In this document: positions 10,763-22,904 of the stretch, piece after piece
How the letters are laid out: each line of letters opens with the position of its first letter
Position numbering within the stretch: position 1 is the stretch's first letter
DNA from: Quillaja saponaria
Taxonomy: Eukaryota > Streptophyta > Magnoliopsida > Fabales > Quillajaceae
Assembly (NCBI GenBank): GCA_029379385.1
Contig: CM055608.1
Span: forward strand, 31,479,048 to 31,543,047
Direction of reading: 5' to 3'
Length of the DNA: 64,000 nucleotides
Notes under the pieces: model-generated
Told to the model about the DNA's origin: nothing
Databases searched by the model: none
What the model saw: only the letters and a program-made list of their open reading frames with translations
Translations under genes and position numbers: made by a program

Positions 10763-13700
10763 TCAGACTGAAACATCAGCAAAGGGGTCCATGTCTGTAA
10801 CCTCTCTAATGATATTCCTGGAGGAAGGCAAACCGGCAACGACTTCATCCTCAATGCCACACTCATTTGTCCCTCTTCTGATCAAGAAGTAGCCATCCTG
10901 TCATTTAAAAATGAATTAGCAATTTTCAGAGGCATACTTATATTGGAACGAAGGGGTTACTAGTTGGAAGTACAAAAGCAACATACATCACCCCAGCTTC
11001 TATTCCACTGATTTGCAAGAAGCTGCAACAATTGAAAGTACAAAATCAACATAAGATTTTGATAATTTTTGTGGAAATAAAAATGTGAAGGTCCTAATCC
11101 AGACACATCGACATACCCAATAGTCATCCCCCTCATCAGTTGTCCCCCACCCAATAAGCTTAACAGCATGACCTCCCAGTACATCACCAGTAATGTGCTT
11201 GTAAACACCCGATTTATAGTGAGCAAAATCCTGCATAAAGGTTGAATGACTACAACAATCAGATCAACAATATGTAGTAAAAAAAAAAAAGTACAGCTGT
11301 GATTTTTTGCAACTGGTTCTATTTAATTTTTTTTATTAGGGGAGGGGAGGCCAGACTCGAACCCTGGACTTTGGGGGAGGGGAAGGTGCCACTGGACCAC
11401 AAGAGTCCTAGTTCACTTTGAACAGCAGATAAATTCGTCCATTTTGTTTGAGGTACACAGAACAGAAAATGAAGGTGTGATTAGAAAGTGGATTAGTTCA
11501 CATGAGTTGCATGTCCGAACAGAGTAACATTATGTCTAGCTCAACCAGAATTTTCACAGAATTTGATTGTGCCATATACTAAATGATCATTTTGGCTGGT
11601 TGAAGTGTAACTGTCTGGCAAGATCAACAACTTTTCAGTACATGATTCATTATTTTGTTATTAAATGTTTTGAAGAACTAGGGAGGTTCTGTTCTGGCAT
11701 ATACCATCATTTCTATTTATTTTCCTCTGTTAGCTTTGTTTCTTCTAACCTAGCAGTGTCCTAACTTTCTTGGTCGACTTTTCATTTTCAACTTTGAATC
11801 TCAGCAAGTCCTTGTCTTGGTTTCTTGTGTATGTGTATTTAATTATTTATTATTAAAGTATTCCCCAAATATTTGCATATATTAGTCCCGTAAAGAGAAA
11901 TTAGAAAGTCTATGAAAGTTCTAGCAACATAAGAAAAAGCACTTTCCAGTGTGAAAATCTTAAGTTGTAACAGATTCATCAATAACAAAAGCATGAATAA
12001 GAGCTTTCACTTACCTCATAAACAGTGAAGGAAACCTCAACTGGTCCATTCTTATACACTTCTGCCATGATACTGTGGGGATCAGATTTGATTTGGTATG
12101 CACTGACGCTATAGCGCTTTGATGCCCTCCACAGCTGATTTTTATTCACACACTTCCTGACACACCTAGGAGTAGGATATACAGGCTCACAACCGGGGTG
12201 CGAACAGCCAATGTCATCAAAGTATGGGTCACACTGCCACACAAAAAGCTCGGTGTAAGAGAGCTCACAAACAAGGATAAAAGAATTACAAAAACAGCAG
12301 CACTAATTACAAGGTGAGATCTAAGAGAAAAAATCTAGGATTTCTTATGCACAATTCACATAAATATGCAAAGCAGGGGGCTAATACCAAGTCAAATGGC
12401 ATTGGTAAAAACTTGTAACTCGTTACCTCTTCAGTGACAACACCATGGTGGACAAAGTATCGCCATGCATACAGAGGATACCCCCCATCACAACCAGATC
12501 CACACAAAAATCCACAGCATGCTAAGAGATCATTAACAGAGAGAGAGATATTCTGCAATTAAACATACAGGCTATAAATACTTCCTTTCAACCTCTTGCA
12601 TCAAAACAACCCCATGGCAAATTTCTTACCCATAAGAAGTCTTACCGTGCCAAATTGAATGCAGAAAACGATCTGATAATGATTCAACAGCACCAAAAGC
12701 CCAACAAGAACCACAGTGACCCTGAATCATCAGCACCCAAATATGGTAAATAGTGGGGACTTGAAACCATAAAGAGATATGACTGTAAGAATATGAACAG
12801 GATTACCTGGTCTTTATTAAAGGAATAGGTTCAACATTTAAGAAAGAAAAATGAACAAGAGTCAGCACTTCTTCCGAATGAATAAAATAAACTAAAAAAA
12901 ATGAAAAAACAACCAACTAATTGACCTAGAATTCTCCCAATAGTGCTACACTGCGGCCAAGCTGTTCTTGCATCAAACTTGTTTGGCAACTTCAATGATT
13001 TTGGATGAGACATTATCGGAACACTTCCCAGTTCCTGTTTAGGTGTTGGTTTGACTCCAAGGAGATGCTTAAATTGTTCAACCTGTGCATTAAAGCAGAG
13101 GTCTTGCAAATTAAAAGGCATATAACACAACCAACAATGTGAATACAAAAATACGTAAATTGTGGTAAGTTCTTATCAAAACAGGGTTCAGCAAGTTGAT
13201 TACTCAACTGAGTAATTGGCTAAACGAGGATTGATGGAAGCCTCCCATCCAGCCTCCGGGTCTTCATTGATCCGTTTTACTATTGACTCCTGCATGAAAA
13301 TGTTGAGAGCACAACTGCAATCATTATCAATTCAACAAACTAAAAAAAAAACAATCATAACATAAAATTGATGTAAACATTGGAGGAACAGATAACTCTT
13401 TCATTAGATAAATCTCCCAAAGGAAGTAGTAGATCATTTTATTTCTGCTTTGGCCCTGTGGAAGTATTTTAATTTATGAACTAATAAAATTGTCACTAAC
13501 CCCAAAGAAGCCACCACCACTCGCAGACCGGGAAAAAAGAAAATAAAAACGAACACACGTTCATCAAGATTAAGAGCAAGATATGAGATAAATTTGCATA
13601 TGATGAAGTCACCTGAAGAATAGGAGATTTGAGCTTGGTCTTGGAGAGTTGTTCTGCATCAATGATCTGTTGAAACATAATATATGCTAAGTTCAAAAAA

Positions 13701-14726
13701 CAATTAAAAACTATATTTCATATTCTCAAGCTGCACTAAAAAATATATGTATTTGAATGTATTGTTAGACATCATAGCAACTAGCATACAATTATTACGA
13801 TCTTGTTTCAAGCCATTTAGGCTAGCTACCATACTGTCACATGAAAATGAATAATGAAAAAAGAAAAACATCTACAGTCTTTCAGGAGGCAGTAACAACA
13901 AAATCATGAGCGCAAATTCGAGTAAAAGCACAAAAAACTGCTGACAGTATATTTTAATGAACACAAATAAAGGAGATTTCCTCATTGCCTGAATTCAGTA
14001 CCCCAAGCTCTTAGAAATTAGAAAAGCTCTGTCTATTTCAAGGAAATCAAGAAATATGAGGCCCAGTTAATTTTTCAGTTTTCATCTCCACGTTCAAATT
14101 AATTTCCATGAAAAAACAAGATATTTGAAGACACGGTTTTTATAATAGATAAGACTTGTTCATTTTTATCATGTATCCAACAACTCCTCAAGATATTTTT
14201 TCCCATTTAGAAAAAAAGGTTTTCCAATTTTTCCAATATAACAATTTAGACTAACCATGAGCCACTAAGACCCAACAATTACATTATTCAAATTCTCAAT
14301 TTTCTATTTTTATGCATCCTTTAAATTATTCAGCTCATGGGGTATGTAGAAAAGATAGCCTATTCCCCCTAACATACTGAACAGAAATCCAATTGGCAGA
14401 AAGTGAAACTTTTAATTAAAAATATACTAAATAAGAAAAAAACACAAATGATCTGGTATGAAGAGATTTTCCATATAATAAAGGAGTCCTATAAAGGTAA
14501 GCAAGTCACAGAAAGATATAAAATACCATCAAAAGCAAAGTCATGAGAATTCTTTCTAAAATTAAACCAGATGGGATCCAATAGAAATAGAGAAAGACAA
14601 ACTACCAAAATATTCATTAAAAAGGAACAAAATAAAATCTTCAATGAAAGCATAAGAAAATACCTGGGTGTGAAAGGCAGAGAAGGCAAACAAGAAAATC
14701 GCCAAAGATAGCAAATTTGGTGCCAT
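10763..14726 (-). CDS. Cathepsin B-like cysteine protease (papain family C1A), possibly disrupted
   Basis: Ten exons: 14726-14664 (signal peptide, starts [18 protein letters not shown]), 13666-13613, 13289-13209, 13082-12921, 12721-12646, 12552-12427, 12233-12015, 11230-11117, 11022-10987 and 10897-10763. The product would be about 355 residues, normal for plant cathepsin B, a secreted/vacuolar thiol protease made as a pro-enzyme. The active-site Cys is in [11 protein letters not shown], the His in [11 protein letters not shown] and the Asn in [10 protein letters not shown]. Cathepsin B hallmarks are [20 protein letters not shown] and [15 protein letters not shown]. Two oddities flank the catalytic exon. 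Exon 12721-12646 is 76 bp with four T where the family frame needs three, which shifts the frame after SLSDRF. The exon before it ends ILGQ with no GT after the Gln codon; the nearest in-frame donor adds a Leu. This is a recent pseudogene or a sequence error. Confidence 0.85.
11325..11413 (-). mobile_element. tRNA-derived SINE in intron of the cathepsin B gene
   Basis: On the minus strand a box A-like TGGTCCAGTGGCACC (11399-11385) is followed by a box B-like GGTTCGAGTCTGG (11363-11351). Between and around them are C-rich pyrimidine blocks, then an A-rich end. This is the layout of a Pol III promoter from a plant SINE. It is not a folded tRNA gene. Confidence 0.6.
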
Positions 14727-14929
14727 TTCCCTGCCTCTGAGTTCCCTGAGGATAAGATGAAGGTTGAAGACTGCAAGTACGAGCTAAATTTATAGATGCA
14801 AAATCAATTATGGGCAATGGGTTGCTTTTCTTAGTAATAATAATCAACGAGTTAGTCTAACGAAAGTGACGGGCATAAATTATTGATGGGAAAGTAAATA
14901 GAATAATAAAGAAAGAGGAGGAGGAGTAA

Positions 14930-15185
14930 AGGAAAACCTTTCCTTTATGGAAATATCAATGGCTTCGCGTCATCCACCTTTGACATTGAACGTATAGGGC
15001 CGGAGATTAAACAAATAGGTAAGATGACGAAAACAGCTCCCCCATCAAGTTCCCAAGCTGCTGGATATTTCGGCTTCCTAGAAATATGGGCTGTCATTCT
15101 GTTCCTGCGATCCATGCTGTTCCCAATGGGCTCTGGCATTGGCGCAGTTGTCAAACCAGAGGGCCCTATCATTAACCAAGTTCTA
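14930..15185. other. GC-richer coding-like island, unrecognised
   Basis: About 250 bp stands out from the very AT-rich surroundings and is open on both strands. The plus frame reads through FASSTFDIERIGPEIKQIG and AAGYFGFLEIWAVILFL to GAVVKPEGPI. The minus frame has a 75-codon ORF at 15172-14945. I recognise neither translation. It may be an exon of an unlisted gene, a gene fragment or an organelle insert. It lies some 220 bp upstream of the cathepsin B start. Confidence 0.3.
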
Positions 15186-17820
15186 ATTTTAATATTAAAT
15201 TGAATAAAAAAATTCCTACAATATTCTGCATAAGTCCTAATTCAAATTTGTTTTTATATATATAAATTTTTCACTCATAACAATACATATAATATTAATT
15301 TTATCTTTTAATTATTAAGTCATCAAATTTTAATTTTTCTCTCAAAATTAAACTTAAGAATTATATAATTTTAATAGTAATATATTGTAATTGATTTTAT
15401 AATTTAATTAGGATATCTTATTAAACAAAAATAAAAAAAATTAAGACAATCAACAAAATGAAATTGAAAAATCGATCTTGTAAATATTGCAAAGTCAATA
15501 TATTTAAATATTAAAATTTAAATTGTTGAATTTTTTTATAGTTAAAATTAGTGCACTATACACTCTCGAAGTGCAAGGTATATGAGTAAGGTTTGGTTTT
15601 GTAATATTTATTATATTATGCTTTTCTCACATAATTATTTAAAAAATCACAATAATAATATTTAATAAATAATATAAAAATTAGTCTTAATTAAGTTAAA
15701 ATTATAAAATTACTTTTAGTTTCATAATGTGATGCCTTTCTTAGTAATAATAAATCGTATTAAATTTTTAATTTTTACAAAGCTGAAGCTGACTTTTAAA
15801 AGCTTATAACATAAGTACCCAATTTTTGTTTACTAAATATATAAAAATAAAAATATTAATTTATATTTTTTATAAGCATAAACATTCTCCTAAAAAATAT
15901 TATCAAATCAAGCCTCAAAGTTGCAAAAGTTATATATAAATTCAAGCTACTATATATAATGGTGAACAAACATTATTCCCCACATTTATGGCTCCAATGT
16001 TTGTCACATTGTATGGTAGTGACAAAAAGATAAACAAAAATTGAAGAATGGCACTGACGTATAAAAACCATTAATAAAATATTGACGATTTATAATATAA
16101 CAAATAATAACACAATTTTTAGAGTTACTAACAATTTCAAATTAAATAGGTACCAATGCACATATCACTGGACTTATTGACAATTTATAATAACATTTTT
16201 ACTAAAACACTGATTACCTTAAAATATGGCATACCAAAAGAAATCGATTTGGACAATAGAATCATTTTAAATATATAGATGCATAAAAATGTTAAAAACT
16301 ATAATTTTCAAAAATAACAGTAATTAAATTAATTTTAATGGTTGGATTTATTTTCTCCTTCCGAACTCTAAATAAATAAACATGAAACTATTTTTGAATA
16401 CTTTCACGGGCATAATTGATATCGATATGTCTTAAAACCTAGTTAAAATAAAAAATAATAATAATGATACATGAACACATTTTTCTTACACAAACTTTCT
16501 TATACATAGTAAATTTGTGGGAATTAATGAAATTTTTTACTTCAATTATCATTCTTATAAAGAATTTATCACTTATTTTAATAATTTTATTTACATTATA
16601 AAGTTATATCAGAAAAGTGTGTCTGCAGTATTACTTAATAAAAGTGCATTAATTGACAAAATAATGATAATAAACATGATTATATATTATCAATATGTTT
16701 TCCATAAGTTAAGGACATAATAATATTATGTTTGATGTATGATAATAAACCTGAATACTTATTACAAGTTTAATCATGTCTGTCTAGTTAAGACATAAGT
16801 ATTTGTAACAAAAGGTATTATTTTAAAAATTAGATTGTTTAATTTTAATTTTCTAATTTGACATGCACATTACAATTAAAGTTATAATTCTCAACTCATT
16901 TTTTATAAAATATAATTTTCAATCCTTACGAGTAGACTATAAAAATTACAATTCTAAATTATTTTTCATCTTAGACAATTTGTATATTTGATATGTTGAC
17001 ACCCACCTACTTACAACGACACATTATATTATACCAACAATTATCACCGACCAGCAACCTATTATACTTGCAGCCAATCATCACGCATTATAACTCATCC
17101 TCCCACTGTCAATCGTCATTCATCATTCATCACCACTGTTTACATGTAAAGACTCGCTAGAAATTCCAATCATTATCGGGCTATTAGAGACGATAACAAT
17201 CATAGTTGTGGCTCTCTGAAGACTTCAACAATTATAGAGATTCGCTATAGCCAATAACAACAACCATTGAGACATGTCAGCAATGACATTAACTATTGTT
17301 AGAAATTGTCGGAGACGACATAACTACGTTAGGACATTCAGAGACAATAGCAATCATTGTCAAATATTATCATAGAATGAAAACTATGATTAAAAATTAT
17401 CATATACAATAATCAAGTGCTTTAAGCACAATTTCAATTGAAAATCTTTATGAAATATAAACTGATAATTTACAAATCTAACTAATTTCACTTTTAAGAA
17501 AATTAGATTTGTTTTCCATTTCCACTTCCACACGTATTAATGGACTCCAAGAAAATTTATGTTTGACTTGAGTTTGTTATAAAAAATAATAATAATAATA
17601 ATGTGTCACTTATAACTAGTTAATTTTTACACAATTTTATTGTTGGTTCAAAAAATAAATTTAAAAGGGTACATCAACTAATTGATCGTTTGAATTCTAT
17701 CAAAGACAAATTCAAAAATAATCTAGGTCTTGTTTAAAAATTAATAAATTTTTTACTTTCATTACATTATATTTATAAAAAAAATCGAACAAATTAAATT
17801 ATTTTTTATTTTAAATTTTA
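15186..17820. other. AT-rich intergenic DNA
   Basis: No gene is supported. Most is A/T runs. 16990-17400 is less AT-rich, with loosely repeated phrases on gagacgataacaatcat and caatcatt, probably an old decayed repeat. Confidence 0.5.
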
Positions 17821-18311
17821 GAGACCGAGAATGGTCAATCGATCCTCCTCTGGGAACTAATCGTCCACCAAGAAGGAAAGAAAGAAATCGATTTTATTAT
17901 TTTTTCTGTTCATATGTTCGCTCTAAACATACTCCGAAACCATTCCAGCATGTCAGAAGCTCAATCTCCTCCGAACTGAAACCCTCTCTTGCTCACTGAT
18001 TTTCTTATTACTTTTCACATCTGTTTGGTTGCTGAGAAAATGGTATAAAGGAAACGTTCATGAAAGTAGAGGAGGGAATATATATTTTTTATTTTATAAA
18101 AGGATTTATATAAAGGAGCGGGGAAGCTTATGATTCCGTGTTCTTAACATTGCCTCCCGAAGATTTGAATTCAGTCTGATGGGTCGAGTCTGATCTGAAC
18201 AACACTGAGAAAAAAAGAAAACAATCTCATGAGAACAAAGTTTAGAAGCCATTTTCTGTACCGCCTTTGCTTTTAAAGTGTTTGAAATTTGGGACAACTC
18301 AACAACCAAAT
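17821..18311 (+). promoter_or_regulatory. Promoter and 5' leader of TWD40-2
   Basis: Composition rises from the AT-rich upstream DNA, with purine-rich and CT-rich patches typical of a plant leader. A possible TATA-like stretch (tatatattttttattttata) lies at about 18079-18099. The leader runs into the start codon at 18312. The exact transcription start cannot be seen. Confidence 0.35.
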
Positions 18312-21300
18312 ATGCTGCGGTTGAAAGCATTCCGGCCGAGCAACGAAAAAATCGTTAAGATCCAATTGCATCCGACACATCCATGGATGGTCACAGCGGA
18401 CGCATCAGATCGCGTATCTGTTTGGAATTGGGAACATCGCCAGGTACGAATTCTAATATATGTGTTGCCTATATTTATTTCTTTTGTTCAATTCATTCTT
18501 GTCAATGATTTTTTGTTTTTTTGTATGCAGGTGATTTACGAGCTAAAGGCTGGTGGTGTAGATCAACGGCGTCTGGTTGGTGCTAAGCTGGAGAAGCTCG
18601 CTGAGGGTGAAACAGGTAGGACACTGTCCGCTACGCTATACTTGTCTCTTCTTTTTTCACTAGTAGAGACATAGGGAGGTGAATTTAATGTTTCTAATTT
18701 TATGCAGAGATATAACATGAACTTGTCTTTGAGGTGGCGGTATACGCTGTGTAATGTTTACAAATCCAACTCTGAGTTTACTTAAGTTAGAATTAGATTT
18801 CATTTTAAATATTAACCCATTGAGCTTAATTAGAGACATGCTTAGAAAACAAAAACAACGCTTTGTTGAGTGCACTTTGAACTTTGTATATTATCTGTAA
18901 TCACTTTTGGGAAACACAGATACCATAATCAAAGAATTGGAACATGTAATGAGATCTTAACCATACTGAGTTTTCTGGAATGGGATTTCTAAAACCTTAT
19001 CAATCAAAATTCATAAATTGTCTTTTTTGTAAGAAAAGTCTTGAACAATAACAAATTTTTTAATATTTATCATGAGAATTTTTCTGCTTGCATGACCATA
19101 TTGTTTAATATAAAATGCTCATATTTGGAAATATATAGACTATCTGATCCTCTTATGAGTCTGATCTTCAAGGATGTAAAAACCAAGACTATAGTATCGT
19201 TAGAGTAAATAAATTTTATTGGTCTTGAGAAAATTCTGTTGGTGCTTACTGTTGCAATAATTTATGTTTCAAGAAGTTATATATTGATTCATCATTCATC
19301 TACAGAATTCACTTCTGATAGTTTGCCCCCATTTTTCAAAATAATAATATTTATGTTATAACAACTATATCTCATAAAAATGAACACTCTTTTTTATTTT
19401 TCATGTTTCCTTTTATCGTTGAGTTAGCAACTCTTCCAGAAACTTTCAAATTAAGATCTGAAACAGTTGTCATTTTTGGGGAATAACTAATCTCTAATTG
19501 TTTGTGGTTGCCGAATTGTTTTCTACCTTAAGGACAAGAAATTTCTCGCAAAGAGGTATATTAGGCTTTTTGTTTATCTACATATGCTTACATGGATGAT
19601 CTTAATATTGCTAATTACTTGACACATAATTTTTTTTTAACTCGATCATTTTTCAGATTGGAAGGTATTTTTCCTTTGTAATGCAAATATGCTAGTACTC
19701 AATGATGTGATTGCAATTGAAATTACTTATCATATTTTCATCAGTTATTTTTCTCTATAGATAGTATTATCGAATTCTGTGCTAAAGAACAAAATTATCT
19801 TATCTGAATTATTAATAAATGTTATTGATGGAAACTCTCACATCTATCTGGTATAAGTATAAGAGAGCTATGTACTGATGTGTCTTTTATTTTGGTAGAG
19901 ACAAAAGGGAAACCCACTGAAGCCATGCGGGGAGGGAGGTAATTGACACTTGCATTTGTGTTTTTTGTATCTTTATCTCGCTTTTATTGCTCATTCTTTT
20001 TTATGTGAAATGTACACCTGTCTTAAAAGTGTTAAGCAGGTGAATTTTTATGACGATGACGTAAGCTTTTGGCAACTTTGGCATAAGCAATCCGCAGCTG
20101 CAGAGTCTCCATCAGCTAGCAATAATGTCACTTCATCTTTTAACTCTCCTGCCCCTTCAACAAAAGGAAGGCATTTTCTTGTCATCTGTTGTGAGAACAA
20201 AGCTATATTTTTGGACTTGGTGACAATGCGTGGCCGTGATGTGCTGAAGCAGGAGCTTGATAACAGGTCACTTCTCTGGTAAGTCCTCATGCCTATCTTT
20301 TCTTTACATTAAGTATTAAAAAATGAAAACTTTTTACTAGCTTATGATCACTGGTGTTGTTGTAACATGTCACATTCCAATACAACTTTGTTCTAATACT
20401 TCTACTTTTTCTATTTGTAAATAGTCATTATTTTAATTTCTAGTATTCAAAGTTAAGAAAGCATCTTTAGCATACTGTATTCACAGTCTAGTTAAAGTGA
20501 ACTATGCAAAATACTTACTTGATTGCCTATCTGCTGCCCCTATTCATACAAAATGATGACACTGGTACTACTTGGTGGATTTTGGGCTTTTGGCCACCTT
20601 GGGGTAGTTATCTTGGTTCTGTAAACGAATCAAAGGGATTGTATAGTTCCTATTCTTCTTTGATTTCATCTCTCTCTTCCACAAGCGCAGATAGACTGAT
20701 GAATATCTTGTGTGTGTACAAACCACCCAATTTCAAATCTGATAACAAAAATAAGCTATATCTTTACTGTTTTTAATTTTCATTTTAGCATTCTCGTGTT
20801 TATCTACACCAAAATAATTTTTGCCTTTTGTCTTTTGAACTGCTATCCTATTGTAGTATGGAATTTCTTTCTGGATCTTCTGCTGGTGATGGCCCTCTTG
20901 TTGCTTTTGGCGGATCAGATGGTGTAATTAGAGTTCTTTCAATGATAACATGGAAGGTTCGTTCTTAGTAGATTTTTCTTTTTATGACTGTTAGAGCAGT
21001 TGCATGATGATATTTGTTTCCTACAGCTTGCGCGAAGGTACACTGGAGGTCATAAAGGTTCAATTTCTTGCTTGATGACATTCATGGCTTCTTCTGGTGA
21101 GGTAGATCTCTATGTCACCAAAGAATGAATTTCTGCTACTTGTATTTATCTTCACTGGCATTATTGTTAGGATTTTGTTGTAGTTATTGTGTGAACTCTT
21201 TGTCAATAATTGATAAAAATGCCAAGCCTTTCAAGTTTATGTTATTTAATTATGTGCTTTCTTTGCATTTGATACTATTATTTTCAAGTGCTGATAAATT

Positions 21301-22873
21301 CAAATAGCAAGATCATACCAGATTTTAATGTAATTACATTGAAAGTTATATTAATGTGAACTCTGTTTGCAAGTTTCTTTTCACCATTGTTTCTAAATGG
21401 GTGAAGGCATCTGTTGCTCGACCGTGGAATCCAAAATTTTGAGTTGTAAGGCTTTGCACAAATACGTACTGATTTTCACATGTTATTGTGACCATCGAGT
21501 GATGACTCATTTGTCATCTTCTTCTTGTTCTTACGTGTCATAAGTTTTAAGATTAAATGTAGAAGTTGCATTTGCAGATAACTCCTTTCTCTTTTTTGTT
21601 AGTACAGAAAGAGTATTCTTTGGGTGATGTGAAGCTTAAATTCCTTTAGATACTAATTTGGGGTTTTGGTTATCCATTTTAGATTTCTTACACTCGTGTT
21701 GTAACTGATTTTCTTTTTAATTTTCTGTTTTCTTATGGCAACTATTAGATTACAGTTTGTATACTTCTTTTTGTACATTACAACCACTCATTTCATGTCT
21801 TTCAAATAATTATTATTTATAAAAGCAGGTGGGTTTGAAGTAATGAGGGAGGCTAGAAGGTACAATTATGTAGTTCTGCTATCTCAACTCTTTCGCGTGG
21901 AATGCTTTGATTTTTAATGTAAAACTTTATTATAGAGAACGAGATATTGGAATGCATTAGTCACAATGATCTTTAGCGGTAAGAGAAGGAAATCTCTTCT
22001 AATAAGAAAAGAGAAGGAAATTCTTTTCCTTTTGTTCTAAAACAGAAGGAAACTTTTTAGTTTTAAAATAGAGTATAAAATTTGCTTTTTCAATACCTCA
22101 CAATTTCTGACTTTTGATATTTGTAGTGCTTCTCTCACAAGCTTCTATACATTCAACGGAGTACTCATTTCTTGGATTTTCACTTTTTTTAGAAAGTCAA
22201 ATGTTAGAGGTTTCAAATCTTACTATTTTACTGAACTTTTTCTTTTTTAGAAAAAGAAATATTATTAAAGAGGAGAGTACATAGGAGAGGACAAGAAATC
22301 CTCCTTTGGAAAAAAAAGAAAAAGTTATGCTGAGTAACTCAGAAGATTTTGAATAATATACTATAACAAACAATATCAACTTGCGTTAGAGGATCATATC
22401 CCATGCATCAAAGGGTTGTAGATGCTTCAAGATTATTTTTTGACACGACAATCTTTGTTGTATAATTGTCTTCTTGCCTTCTCTTTGTGATTTGCTTTGG
22501 GATCATTTTGATTTTTTTTTAATATTTGAAGATTGAAAGCTTTTTTGTACTAGTTGTTGTTCTGTTCTTCCATTTCCATTTTATCAAGGAGGATTGCTCA
22601 TTCTTTCTACTCCTTTATTCTGTCTTCCTTAATCCTTAGCAAATTTACTTTTTCTATAATGAGGGACAAAGGAGAATTTGTTAAGATTCTTGTTTGGTCT
22701 GGGAGGGGTTTCAAGGGTAGCACTGGATGTGCAGCAAATATTTTATACACTAAGAATTCCTAATTTCGTTTTGGCTGTCTTTGCGCACACTTTTCTCCTG
22801 AAATAGGAATGAATCTCTGTAAAATAAATTTGTTACTGGACAATGTAATTGACTATGTATTGTTATATATACC

Positions 22874-22904
<31 letters not shown>

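Noticed and set aside
11351..11399. A tRNA gene in the cathepsin B intron
   Set aside because: Box A and B are present but no acceptor, D or anticodon stems fold around them; a SINE fits better.
18106..18330. 74-codon minus ORF over the TWD40-2 leader
   Set aside because: It overlaps the 5' end of a strongly supported gene on the other strand and is not recognised.
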